Source: Talinum fruticosum (taxonomy: Eukaryota; Streptophyta; Magnoliopsida; Caryophyllales; Talinaceae). Taken from it: a stretch of DNA of 64,000 bases. The DNA lies in contig JAITYX010000026.1 in NCBI GenBank assembly GCA_021018815.1, forward strand, positions 5,084,001 to 5,148,000, read 5' to 3'. The position numbers were made by a program, and so were the translations under genes. The notes beneath the pieces are model-generated. The model saw nothing but the letters and a program-made list of their open reading frames with translations, searched no databases and was not told where the DNA came from. Positions 1 to 11,496 of the stretch are shown piece after piece; the first letter of the stretch is position 1; each line of letters opens with the position of its first letter.

Positions 1-399
1 GAGATAAGAATTTTCAAGCTATTACTTTAAATTGATAATTATCAATATCTTCACAAATAGAACCATTATTTTCTATGTATTTCTACCACTCACTTTGACA
101 TCCAAAGGTAATATTTTCACTTTGCATCAATTTACGACCTTTTTTAATCATGGACCACATTCAGTGAGACATATTCAAGAATCACATGACCTTTACTAAG
201 GTATTAATAATTATGCTCTGCCTTTTAGGAATTTAATTATACTCTAAATCCATTGGATCATCTCAATAGACTACTTGAATTAAATAATGAGTTAACGTAA
301 CTTTTTGATCTTCAAATTCTATGAAAGTACACCGAATATGTCAATACTAGTTTATAGACGTGCAACTATTAGCCTATGGGTTGAAGTGAAAATCTAATA
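1..399. other. AT-rich sequence, no gene recognised
   Basis: No convincing coding frame, RNA gene or repeat boundary is visible. It may be a continuation of the pararetrovirus-like relic on its 3' side, but I could not find a motif to support that. Confidence 0.4.
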
Positions 400-1770
400 A
401 ATTTTTTGAACGTACACTTATGAACTTAGATGCTAGAATTCCTCTAAAACGAGCTACCGTTTCATATTTCAATTAATCTAATAAGGATCATTATTGTTTT
501 ATGTATTCTCACTCCTATTATTTGTTAAAGTTATTTGGAATCCGCATGATTCCTATATATCATAAGAATAATTATTCCAATTATCAAGGACATTTTGATA
601 CCATTCTTTGAACTGTTTTTCATGAATATATCCTCCAATTTTTTATTCATAAATGTCTAAAGGACTCTTGAAGTATGAATTTGTATTTTGCATGGATATA
701 TTGATGATGCATAAGACTATCAGGCATGCCCCTTATATATGTTCAATAGAAAAGGAAAATTGGTTAAACCATACTTGATAACGAAGGAACCTCCCTTACG
801 CTTGCATATTAGATAAATTCTTTTGCACAAAACTAAACATTCCTTTGCAATCAATTCGAATGAGAAAAGGTTTTAGGGCTAAAAGTATCAACAATTTTTC
901 AATTCCCCTTATTACCATAAGAATCTCTTTTTCATTGCATTCAACTTTATTACAGCTTCTAGATTTTTGCAGAGTTTTTGTCCTTATTTGATTTTGAGTA
1001 CTTCATACCAATGTTCATTGGTAGCATCCGTATCAAGAATCGGATCATCCTCATCCTTAGGCAAATTAATAATATGAAGGATTTTCATAACTTGTTGAAG
1101 GTTTGCACAACTTTTGAATCATTAGCAGTCAAAGTCCAACTTAGTTATTTTGTAAGCTTTTGTTGTAAAGGCTTCCTTAGGTTAGCACGTTTTTTAATGA
1201 AATCTAAAGCATGTGTGAGACATCCGAGAAACCTTTCTAGTTGCTTTTATCTTCAATTTTTTAAAGATATTTTTCTATTTATTCTAGGATATGCTTTTGT
1301 AGAATTGCTTTTCCTACCTTAACTTCTAAATCTAAAAATTCTATTTCTTGTTCAACATAAATGCATTTTTTTTACAACATTGCCATGGTCTATGCATCAT
1401 TGGGTAACTAGGACATCATTTTGTAGTTGATGTATTGTCTTAGAGAAAATGAGGATATCAATTCTTCTTTGAAATATTTAAGGTGTATTCTTTAGCCAAC
1501 TAGCATTACGAGTCACTCATAATGTCTTTGAGGAGCACTAAAGGCGGTTAAAAGGATACTTTATTTATCCATTTTTATTTGAAAATATCAACTTTTTTAA
1601 TTTATTGTTGAGAACCAAGATGCTCCTTGAATTCTACTAAACAGGACAGTCCGTTAGGAATTTAATATCCATAAAAATGGTATTATCATTGAGTTTTCTT
1701 TACAATTGATTACCATTCTAGCTTTACCTCTATTCTTTAGAAAATGATTCATTACTGTGAATGCATGATT
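400..1770 (-). pseudogene. Endogenous pararetrovirus-like RT/RNase H relic
   Basis: Read on the minus strand, this AT-rich stretch carries broken pieces of a reverse transcriptase followed by RNase H. The short signature ARMVIN lies near 1710-1730. A degenerate 'PF..L..A' type segment lies near 1510-1550. An RNase H segment with an aspartate in a 'DTDAT' context lies near 1000-1050, and a further FLIRIDC stretch near 840-870. This order and these signatures fit Caulimoviridae-type pol better than copia or Tat gypsy pol, which is a family-level judgement from memory. Frame changes and stops occur throughout, so it is a fossil. The clearest open frame over it (978-1322, plus strand) is an antisense shadow. 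It could instead be an old gypsy pol. No movement-protein or coat region was identified. Confidence 0.48.
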
Positions 1771-2362
1771 TCTATGAGGACTGTTATTATTTCTAAGCTT
1801 TTTCTAGGAGTTCTTTAATTTGTTTATAAAATTCTTTAAGGACTTGGTGTGTATACACCAAATTGTTAACTCGGATAATGGTATTTAGATTTATGAAGAT
1901 AATTTTTGTAAATGTCTTATCTGTGTCCCATTATTTTAGATTGTCAGAATAGAGCTCTTTACATAACTCTTGTTGTTGCTCAATACTTTCCTCCATAATG
2001 TTAACCTCAAGCGAGATAAATTTTTAAAATGATTCATTGAGTGGGTATTACCTTCTCACCAAGCTTGTTGCATGTAAACTAAATTGTTTGTTGAGTGTAA
2101 ACTTTAAAGACTCAAGTATGATTGACCTAACCCCTTATGTGTTTTGAATTTAAGTCATTCGTCTAAATTTAAGATTAAGTAAGAAGCATCCTAAAAGAAA
2201 TTCACAAAACTAAGTAATATAGTACATTTGACAAAAGACTTACGCTATTAAAGTATATATGACAAAGTCTTCGACTCAGTTCTATTTTAAAAAGTAAAAA
2301 CTCACTCTGTCATCAAAACTCAACCCGACTAACCCAGATCAATTCTCAGTAATAGACTCACT
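1771..2362. other. AT-rich spacer up to the solo LTR, no gene recognised
   Basis: Stops occur in all frames. This may be the upstream part of the pararetrovirus-like relic, but no protease or zinc-knuckle motif was recognised. The last five bases before the solo LTR (CAACT) are repeated after it. Confidence 0.4.
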
Positions 2363-2367
2363 CAACT
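2363..2367. repeat. Target-site duplication CAACT, left copy (T1)
   Basis: CAACT here is repeated exactly at 5552-5556, directly after the other end of the LTR, which fixes both ends of the insertion. Confidence 0.7.
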
Positions 2368-5300
2368 TGTAATACCGGAATTTTAAAGAAAAGCAGCTGG
2401 AAAGCATAGAATTATTGAGTATTATTCCCCGCGACTAGGGGGTTGAGTGACCGATTTTATTTGCGGCCGGACATATTACGTTAGAATCCCTTTGGAGGCT
2501 GCTTGTCGAATTAATTAAATCAAGGAAATTGCCTCCCTTTTGTGTGCTCGAACCTTTGCACGGTTAGGAATTATCGTGGCCGACGTATTAAAATAAGTTA
2601 AGACGCAGAGGCATAAGGGGACGAAGAAAGGCGAGGCGTGGATTTGTTTTATGTAGAAAAGATTACTTTGGTCATGAAAAGATAAATGAGGTTTAATGAA
2701 GAGGTGGGTTTTTGGTTTAAGTGGAGAAATGAGATAGAAATCAATTTGGGGGTCCAATTAGGATCATTAACCGACCCAATTAGGCGGTGGAAAAAAGGGA
2801 AAGGAAAGAGGACTCGGGGTGCCCGAGCGAAGAGAAGGAACGAGCGGGTGAAACGAGAGAGAGAGAGAGAGCGCGCGAGCCGGAGCGGAGGCTGGTGGGC
2901 CGCCTGAACGGCGAGCGGCCGGTGGGCAAAGGTCGAGTAAGGGTTCGGGAAGGCGAAAGGAAAAGAAACGAAGCAAAAGAGGGCCGGGCGAGAGGAACCG
3001 AGAGGGAGAGAAGGCGAAAGGTGCGAGGGCCAAGGAGGCCGAGCGGGGCTGGCGACGGTTGCGGGCACTGAAAGCGGCGGTCGCCGACTCGAGCAGCGGC
3101 GAGCGGGAAGAAAGCGAGAGACGGCGGAGCGAGGGACGGAGGAGGGACCCGAAGTAGAGGCGGACGCGAGAGAGTTCGGGAGACCGGGAACCGGAAAAAG
3201 GGAGCGGCGGCGGCGAACAAGAAAGTGATGGTCGGCGAGTCATGGGTGCGCGCGAGGGGCTGAACCGAGCCGGGCAAATAGAGACCGAGTCGGGAGAAGC
3301 GAGTGAGGCGAGAGATACAAAGGCGAACGAGAAGAAGAGGAGGGCAAGGAACCCAATCCGAATTCATCCCAATCGGATTACAAACCATAAAATTCGAGGT
3401 GGGTAGTCTTATACTCTAAACTATTAGTAATTTCGAATCCAAATGAGTTTCTTGTGATTGTTGAATGTGATTGTGAATATTGAACATGTATGCTATTGAA
3501 TGAGTTTAGTAGTTATGGAAAGTTGAATTAGGAGTTGTGAAAGGGATTGGTAGTTGTTTAGGCTCGAATTGGAAACCGGGAATTCGGACGGAGTTGGGTT
3601 GCTTGGGTATAATGAGTAGTATCGGGAATCCGGTCGATTGGGGATGGGGATAAGTATGTGTGGTTTGGGCATAAGTTGTGAATTAATATTCCAGATTGAC
3701 TCTTAGAGATGGACTGAATTTACGACATTAAGGGATGATTGGTAATATCGGGAAATAGCGAATTAAGCATAAAAGACGAGTGTGAGTTCACACCGAGTGA
3801 TGCACAATTAAGGCATGGGAGTGAGAGGTGGATGAGTATTAGGATAATTGAGTTCAAAAGATAATTAAATCCTTGAGGTTGAACTAAATTCGAAGATAAG
3901 CGGAACTAGCGGAAGTGGAGCAATGAAGAGAGATTGAGAGTCTGTATGATTGAGTTTGGATGAGAAAGAGTGATTAATGAAATAGAAACCTAAGATGAGA
4001 GCAAATTACACCTGGAGATGAAGGGAGCTAGAGGAATTTTAGTAGTGAAGTAAGAATGAGAGTCTGTCGACTAAATATGAGTAAGAAGAGGTTAATTAGT
4101 AATGTGGATGCGTAATCGGAAAACATTGAAGTAAAGATGGTAAATTATGAGAAGTTGGAACGTGTTAGATTAATGGTAACTACTTGTGGTTATTGTTGCT
4201 CGAAAAAAGGAATTAAGCTTATTAAATGAGAGAATTAAGAAAGGTTTAGTTGAAGAGAAGTCGAGAATGACTATCTATGTTGAATTCCGGTTATCCGTGC
4301 AAGTGATTGTGTTAAACGTTGTTCGAAGTTGGTTTTGAAAGAAGTTCTATGTTTTACGCAAAATGATACGTGAGTGTGACTTGTGTGATAAATGCTTTTC
4401 AAACGTGAAAACGTACTTTGAAGAAGTGAAATTGATTTGAGAATGTTGTTTGAAACAAGCTTGATAAGTGAACGTGTTAAGAAACTATTGTGAATCGACT
4501 TTTCCTGGATCGTTTAGCACAAGGAAGGATTCTAGCTAGGGCGGCTAGCTAGGGGTCCGTGTAGCAGGATGCCCGATTGGAATCTTCCTAGATAGGTCCC
4601 GGAAGCCTTTTATTTGGGGTCACGCCCGGAGAAACCAGAGAAATCAGAGAAATTATGAGAAATTGCGAAGTGCTAGTTCGAGTCCTAAACCTGGGAAGTG
4701 ATTCACCGAAAGAGATTCATTGAAAATGATTCATGAGAAGTGATTTAGTAGAAATGATTCGGTTTCGATTGAAAGTATTTGAAAGAAAGTGTAGATGAAT
4801 TCACATTGTTTAAAGTGATTCAATTCCCAAAATGATTGCAATTCGTGCTTTGAATGATTGAAAAGTTATGACGATTACGTTGAAAACTATTTTAAGAGAT
4901 TTCGTTGAAAAGTATATAGATTTGTATTATGTTATTATGCTTTTGCTGATTTCATTATTATGAGTATTATGTGTAAAGAATTTCCATTTTAGGGTGTAAG
5001 ACTCCGGTGAGCCCATGATTTATTGCTCACCCCCACAAATTCCCCCTCCCGAGTGTTACAGGTATATTTTCGGAAAGTATGATCCACACCTAGCATATTG
5101 CGGACTCCGCTGACTGCTTGTTTGCTGCGTGTTGAGTGACTCGAGTCAAGCATATGCATTTCTTTTATTTCTCAGCATTCTAGTTTGTAATTTAGTTCAT
5201 ATAGTTGTACCGGATGTATAACGAACCATTTAGATTGTTTTAAGTTCTTATTGTATGATTGGTTGGACTCCGAGCATGTGGCCGTTGAGTTGTATACTCC

Positions 5301-5551
5301 GAGCGTGTGGCTCGTTGAGTTATATTGTGGTTTTTATGCAGGGTTTTAAGGCTTTAAGCCTATGGGATAGTCCATATTACAAATAGAACTCTGCCGAAAT
5401 TTTTAGTAAATCTCAAATCCTTTTGGGAAACCTCTGTTATTATCCTTAAGTTGAGTTTAGACAACCAAACCGACACCGAGAAAGAGCCTTGGAAGTTCTT
5501 TTAAGGAACTCAGCGATGTAATACTCCTAGGGGATGTTTTGGGGTGTTATA
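2368..5551 (+). mobile_element. Solo LTR T1, 3.2 kb, probably chromovirus (Del/Tekay-like) gypsy
   Basis: The segment begins TGTAATACC and ends GGTGTTATA, an imperfect inverted terminal repeat of the LTR type; the final CA appears mutated to TA. It is bracketed by the perfect 5-bp direct repeat CAACT (2363-2367 and 5552-5556), the signature of integrase-mediated insertion. No gag or pol lies between, so this is a solo LTR left by recombination between the two LTRs of one element. A GC- and GA-rich stretch at about 2780-3400 is open in several frames at once because of its composition. The distal part (about 4950-5551) is similar, in inverted orientation, to 54451-55020, including a repeated 'ctccgag..gtggc' segment near 5260-5320. 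The long LTR and TGTAA..C start suggest a Del/Tekay-like element; that assignment is inference. Confidence 0.68.
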
Positions 5552-5556
5552 CAACT
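5552..5556. repeat. Target-site duplication CAACT, right copy (T1)
   Basis: Exact direct repeat of 2363-2367 flanking the solo LTR. Confidence 0.7.
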
Positions 5557-5750
5557 AGACTCACATATTGAATTTATAAAAGTAATTTCATATTTAACAT
5601 GTCAATTTTAACATGGAACTATTCATAAGATGAACTTGAATTAATTGTCTTAATTATTCTTAACACATAATCATTACGTTGTAATTAATTAACTATGTGT
5701 AAGTGAAAAATGTCTAAATAATTCATGAGCTCGTTAAGTTTGAACATATT

Positions 5751-6240
5751 TGAAAGTTCGCTAGGAGAGGTTGATTACCCTAGGGGCGAAATAGGGTGAT
5801 GAAAGAAAATTGCGTAAATTAATGTTCAAAATTGAGATAGCAGCTCGAGACAAAGAAATTGAGTCTCGATTGACTCAAAACAAGAATGACTAAAGATAGT
5901 TGTGTTAAGAGGAAACCCATGTGGGGCAGAAAACTTCGAACTGTGCTAATCCAAGCACAAAGTCAAAACTCCACTATGTGAATCCAGTAATACAAAGTTA
6001 CTTGACTAACCAGATTTGCTCCTTTAGATAAATCTCTTACAATTTTCCCAGGCCCGGAAGATCCTTTATCCGTCCGAGTACTCTTTGAGTTTATTTACGA
6101 AAAAACTATCCGAGGCTGCCCTTAATCTTCTTTAACTTTTAAGCCCTCAGCTGGACTAGTTAAATAGGTCTGTGGCAAGAGTTTCGAGGTTGCTCGCTCG
6201 GATGTGTAAACTTCTTCTTTAGAAGATATATCAAACAACT
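5751..6240 (-). mobile_element. Worn copia 3' LTR fragment of relic element E0
   Basis: The plus strand starts TGAAAGTTCGCTAGGAGAGG and then follows the LTR pattern of E1-E3, including a 'ccctagggg..gaaatagggtgatg' stretch, the 'gtgctaatccaagcac' stretch near 5945 and the 'ccctcagctgg' region. It is clearly more divergent than the other copies and stops matching near 6240. It is the oldest member of the copia family in the window and the apparent host of the E1 insertion. Confidence 0.6.
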
Positions 6241-6399
6241 CTTCTTTTCTTCCTGTGAGGACTTCTCTTCCGATCCTTCATCTTCTCGTTGTCATTGTTG
6301 TGGTGAAGGTTGCTTGAAGTTAATTTTAATTGCCTTTGACTATCTCTTTTGGCTTATTAATAAGAGTTTTGTTCCGATCAATCTGCTTCGAGGAGTGGC

Positions 6400-7330
6400 T
6401 TGCATCTAGAGAAGAAGAGGAATGAAGCTCTGAAAGGTAGCTAGATTTTCTTTGAATTTTTAGCTTAGGAAGAGAATTGAAAGGCAAGTTGCTTAAAATT
6501 CTAAGCTTAAGGCCCTAGCTCATAAATTCCTAGTTCATAAGGGCCAGGTGAGAGTAAGAGAGGAGTGGGAGTAGGAGTAAGGCACTCGAACAATCTCGGA
6601 TGAGTGAATCTAGATCCTACATGATGTTTCCTAGTATCAAAGACCTATGAACTCTTCCTTACTAATCGAAACAGCGAGAGTAAAAAGTTTTAGCCGAGGA
6701 AGATCGAGCTTGTAATAGGCAAAAACTTTAGAAAGTAAAGCTCCACATGGGAGCAGAAGATCATTCTATTTGTTTGAAGGGACCAAAGAAATTTGTTCAA
6801 TAATGAAGGGAAGTGATCGAAATGATGGCCCTCCATGATATAAAAAATAACTTTGACAACCTTGTTGTTTGGGTTCTCTTTTGAAGGATATAAAGAAAAG
6901 ATGGTTCTTATAAAAAAGAAACAAAGAAATCTAGGTTCGGACATCGGTTGGGTGATGTAAAGGTTCTTTCGAACATTAGGTTTGACTCTTGAATACTTGG
7001 AATAGAAACTATCTATAATATTAGAAAAGTTTTGGGTGTTCTAGTTAAGAAAGAGAGAGTCAATGTTGAAAAGTTTGTAGAGAAAGGCAAGATTGATGAC
7101 AATTTTCTTCCCTTAAACGGACAAAACAAGAATAGAATCCGAGAAAGAGAGGTTCCGATAAAATTCAATGACTAAGTATAGGTAGAAATAATCACAAAAA
7201 CTAAGAATATCAAAGAATTTTAAGAAGTTTAGTTTATGAAGCCACGAAATTTTAGTGGATAAAAAGAATTTGTTATCTAAACAATAACATGGAGCGACAA
7301 TGGGGGACTTGAATTCTCCTAGTTTGAGGG
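6400..7330 (-). pseudogene. E0 extra ORF relic (Transposase_32-like)
   Basis: On the minus strand this stretch parallels the extra ORF of E1-E3. A segment at 6690-6944 has the pattern KENPN-K---FYIMEGHHFDHFP, matching the KENPNSK..ALFDILEGYEIDLFP stretch of E2 near 20220-20310. Upstream residues near 6930-6970 parallel the 'SVTQPRS' segment. The frame is broken repeatedly. Its place next to the E0 LTR remnant agrees with the layout of the later elements (LTR, then extra ORF, then pol). E1 begins at 7356 and has probably cut this relic off from its own pol. Confidence 0.5.
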
Positions 7331-7355
7331 ATGATCTAGCTTTGATTTCGAGGAC

Positions 7356-8838
7356 TGAAGGTTTGCTCTTGGAGAGTCTTAGTCACCCTAGAGGGGGTGA
7401 ATAGGGTGATAAGGAAATTTTAACAAACTTGGAAAATTTAGGCTTGAAATGAGTACTCAAGACAATCTTAGTTTAGATTGGACTCGGAAAAGTGTAAACT
7501 CGGATATACGTGGAAATCCTCCTGGGCGGACAATCACGAGATAGTGCTAGTCCAAGCACCAAGTCAAATCTACTATTTTGAATCCACAAAATACAGTAGA
7601 TCGACTCAACTAGAATTGCTCCCTTAAACAATTCCTTACGAGTTTTCCTAGATCAAAAATTCTCTTATCCGATCTAGTACTTCCTAACCGAGGTAGTCTT
7701 TACAACGAGGGACAAGCTGAGTTGAGTTAGCCCTTACAGTTGAGTTAAGGGACCTTACTCAGAATGTAAGAAAATTATGTAATTGATTACAAGACTTTAC
7801 AACTCGAAAGTATGAATTACAAGTCGGGGGTTGTAAATAGAAGATTGAGTATGAATACTATGACTTTTGCTTGAGTAATGTGTTTCAACAATAATTCTAG
7901 CAATCTTCAAGTCTTAAGAGGTGGCTACTATTTATAGATGACCAAGTAAATTAGCCATTGTGACTAATTTTTGAACGAAGTCCTTTGTGATCGTTGTAAC
8001 GGTTCTTCCGAGTCGCTCGAAAAGATCCGTTGAGATGTGAACGTTATGCAACGGCTCTTGACTCCTAAGGGTGCTCCAATCGGTTGGTGTTGTCCGAAAA
8101 GTAGGGTGGACACCACTTGTTGAGCTTAGCGGTGAAGTTTTCCAATTTTGGAAACGAGACAACCCCGACACGATGTCCGGGCCTTGTTCAAAAGTAGAGA
8201 AGTCTTGTCTGCTGGTGATTGACAGCTTGAAGCCGGTTACTTTTGTAATTAAAAAATAAGATGACGTCGTTTGGATAACCTAAAAAGTAAATAATTTTGG
8301 TTCTCAAAGTATAAAATACTCTGGTCCAAGATTATGTATAAATAATAATTTAATTTAGATAATTAAGTGCATAATTATCTCTCGGCCTAGAAGAGTGAAA
8401 TTTTTGAGTCTAATATTCATTATACTCAAATTCCATCGAGTCAGTCCTAAGAAAGATCAAGTTATAAGAGTGAAAACATCGGAGTATACGTACTTGATCC
8501 GGGCAAATAATTCTCAAACAAACATACTGACTTAGAAAGATGAATTAATGTTGTAATTCACTTTACTTCGAATATCCAATCGAACTCGGATAAGAAGTGT
8601 TAGAGAGATTATTTAAACATGCGATAAATCTGAGTACTCGTCGAAGTGACTCGGAATCATCAATGTGAGAAGATAGACAAGAACGTGCATTCCGAGTTAG
8701 TCGGAATCAAATGAAAACTTAAACAGGAGTTTCTATGGTACTTAAAATTACTTGTAATCAAAACTTAGGAGGGATGAGGTTTGTACCTGAGTCTTTATGT
8801 AGTACTCATAATGATCTTGATTCGAGTCCGAGTCTTCA
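7356..8838 (-). repeat. E1 3' LTR
   Basis: On the minus strand the LTR runs TGAAGACTCGGAC ... GAGCAAACCTTCA; the plus-strand ends are TGAAGGTTTGCTC (7356) and GTCTTCA (ending 8838). It is 1483 bp long. It shares the conserved blocks 'tcaccctagagggggtgaatagggtgat' (about 7380) and 'ggttctcaaagtataaaatact' (about 8300) with every other copia LTR here. Confidence 0.8.
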
Positions 8839-8855
8839 ATTTCTCGCTTTTTATG
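8839..8855 (-). other. E1 polypurine tract (plus-strand primer)
   Basis: On the minus strand AAAAAGCGAGAAAT immediately precedes the LTR start TGAAGAC. The homologous site in E2 is purer (AAAAAGGGGAGAT), so the E1 tract is slightly decayed. Confidence 0.6.
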
Positions 8856-9309
8856 AACGACATTCATACTTAGATAGAAACTTTGTTAGTAAAATTATCA
8901 TGAGTTTTCATTCTTACTCAATAGAATATCTCGGAATATAGAGTAATGAGTGAATTTTTACTTAGAATATTTCTGCAGAGCACTCATATAGCTAAGAATC
9001 ATGAGTAGGTATATCGGAGCGAGATAGAGAGAAAAATAATGCGAACCGATATATCGAGCAAGACTAAATAATAAGAAATTGAAACTCGGAAAGAGTGAAC
9101 TCGTAAATCAGTATGCTCGAAAATAAAAACTTCATTCATATATATATAGAAAACACAGAAAATACACAGAAAAGAGGGTGAGAAAACTCCCCTAAACAAG
9201 ACAACAATTTTTCTAATATTCTCCCCTTGCCTTTCAACAGAAACCAAAAATAGGGAAGGATGTATCAAGCTGATACAATTGATGTTTGGATAAAAAAATG
9301 AGAAAAAGA
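8856..9309. other. E1 untranslated region between extra ORF and PPT
   Basis: Non-coding in E1 and in the matching stretch of E2 (about 18795-19180). Nothing else was recognised. Confidence 0.45.
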
Positions 9310-10931
9310 AATTAAGATGGTGGATTTGGGGCGGTCCGAGTTGAGGTGGATGAGCATGCGGTGCGCCTGCGCTGGTATGCTTGTGATGATGTTGAAGATT
9401 TGGGCGACGGCAACACCGGTATCTTTGGAAGTGGCTCAACTCGAGTGGCTGACCCGAATTAGATCGTCCGGAGGCTCATCCTCTTGGAACATTACAAAGG
9501 GGGTACTTCTTCCGGCTTAACTGCTGCGGACTCGTCCAACATCCATAGGGTCTTCCGATTCACTCAAATTGTCTGTTTGAGCTTATTAGTTCTGGTTGAG
9601 GAACTGCAGCACCTTGTGCCTCGACTTCTTCCTTCTTGTCTCCTTCTTCCTCCTTCTCCTCTTCCTTATCTTCCTCTTTTCTTCCTCCTTCTCCTCGAAA
9701 GAGCTGCAACTTCCTCTTCTTCTTCCACTTCCTCTCCGAAGGCGACTTGGCGGGGCTCGAGGACTCTTCGGACGTGTCCGAGTTGTCCGGTCTTGAGTGG
9801 CCTTTGCTCGCCTCTCTCGGAGGAGCTTGAGCATCTCCTGTTGCTCCATGACCAAATTTTTCATTTCAAGAAGCACATCTTGTTGCTCTCGAATATGAGA
9901 TTGGGCGGTTTTTTGGTTGGTGGTCATGTTCTAAAGAACAAGTTTGAAGGAGCGGAAAGTGTCCCGGAATTCTATGGATACGAAGTGAGCTTCGCTATCG
10001 GTGTGGTAGATAAAGCAGCAGCTGCTTGGAGACGGGGACCTGAGGTGGAAACACCGGCAGGTGGAGGAGGGAGTGAGAGGTGAGTCTCGAGTCCGAGGCG
10101 AAGGGGAAGGTTGCCTTATTTCGAGCCGTGAACCCGGACACCAGGTTGGGTTTCCTGGTACCCGTATCCAAGAAGCTCTTTTCTACCAACAAAGATGGCG
10201 AGCATCCGACACTTCGTTTGCGTCCGAGCGGAGCGGAACCTTGAATTTCTTAAAAACAAGGGTAAGAAGGGCTCCAAAAGGAAAAGGGGTGGATTTCTTT
10301 GACCGAGCTGGCACGGTGGCCATCCGCTCAATTATAGCGAGAAAGAGGTCTATGTCGTAGCCCTCGAGAATGTTAAACAAAGCTTTGAGAATCTTTGAGT
10401 TGGGATTCTCTTTGCTTGGAATGATAAGACAAGAAAGTTCTCATCGGTAAGAAACACGAAGTCTAGCCTCAATCTTTATCTCGAGTCATAGAAAACTTCT
10501 TGCCCGACTCGGGGACTTCCTTGGCAAATGTTTCGAAGAACTCATCAGCAATCTCATTAAAGGTGATGGGGTTGCTGTTGAGAAAGATAGAAGAGACTTT
10601 GAAAAGATGATGGAGGAGAGAGAGATTTATGCGTACCACGGTGTTGCGAACTCTTGATGTGATGATCCCTTCGAGAGAAAGAAAGGTTTGAGTAGAACTC
10701 AGCAATGAGTTGTAGGTATATAAACTCAATGAAACATACAAAGTTATATACACGAGTGGTTTTGATGTGTTTCAACCACGGAAAGGTTGTGGTTGGAAAG
10801 AACTTGTCATCCAACGTGAGATGTTGGGTGACTAGGATTTTGGAGGGGTTAGAAGGACCCTCTTGGTTCTTGGTTCTAGGCTTCTTTGTTGCAAACCTTA
10901 GAAAGTCCGGAGCGGAACCTCTCTTAGGCAT
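9310..10931 (-). pseudogene. E1 extra ORF downstream of pol (Transposase_32-like plus coiled coil)
   Basis: A protein of roughly 540 residues read in shifting frames. It starts MPKRGSAPDFLRF at 10931. In order come a LDDKFFPTTTFPWLKHI segment (about 10800), a FLNSNPITFNEIADEFFE segment (about 10560), an ILEGYDIDLF...PFGALLTLVFKKFKVPL segment (about 10220-10375), and a heptad-like stretch at 9586-9927 (EQQDVLLEMKNLVMEQQEML) followed by basic and acidic runs. The middle part resembles the Pfam 'putative plant transposon protein' type found as an extra ORF in plant LTR elements. No catalytic motif or membrane segment is evident. Homologous copies lie in E0, E2 and E3, always between pol and the 3' LTR, where envelope-like ORFs sit in SIRE elements. 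The function is unknown. Family assignment is moderate; the ORF's existence as a conserved unit is firm. Confidence 0.62.
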
Positions 10932-11496
10932 GGTTGAGGTGTTTGAGAAGAAAGAGAGTGAACTCGAAGAAAGAGAGAGAGAGAGTATTGAGAGTGTTGA
11001 GAACGCTTGAGAGCTTAGATTGAGAAAGGAAGTGCGCGAGAGTTTAGGTTAGCAAAGAGTAAAGTAGCGAAATGAACGAAAAGGGATGCTATTTATAGCT
11101 AAAGGAATGTCCTTCGAGATTCGTTCTAACCTAAACCTCTAATGGTCGCCTGAGACCGGTGTGTCTGTTCTTCTCTCCAATGGTTAGAATTCCAGTGTCT
11201 GTCTCCCAACGGCTAGTTCACCGATTGATGCGTGCGGTAGAGAGAGAGAGAAAGAGAAATTTTAAAAGAAATTTATGAAATTCTCCATTAATCTAGAGAT
11301 GATTTTAGAAGTTTGAAGTCCAATGTTCTCAAAAGCTGAGTCCGACTTAGCAAAGTTTCGAGTGACTCGAAAGCACAAACAGATAATAACTCCTAGCTCG
11401 GTATCACCGGGTCAACTGAACTAATTGTTATTAAGACAAAGAAAGGAACATACAACACATAATCATGCAAGATAATAATATTAGAAAAACACATAA
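10932..11496. other. E1 spacer between pol and extra ORF
   Basis: Contains GA-rich tracts (10966-10985 and about 11240-11270). On the minus strand this is the leader of the extra ORF. A 'cctctaatggtcgcctgagaccggtgtg' stretch (about 11130) is shared with E2 (about 21110) and E3 (about 30130), suggesting a conserved leader or promoter element. Confidence 0.45.

Noticed and set aside
978..1322. 114-codon plus-strand open frame
   Set aside because: It is antisense to the RT/RNase H relic, which better explains the sequence.
2649..3388. Overlapping long open frames on both strands
   Set aside because: Open in many frames at once because of GC/GA-rich composition inside the solo LTR; the products are Arg/Ser/Pro low-complexity with no domain.
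9484..10083. 199-codon plus-strand open frame with Leu/Ser runs
   Set aside because: Shadow of the coiled-coil and charged tail of the E1 extra ORF; the same shadow recurs at 19477-19761 and 28537-29121.
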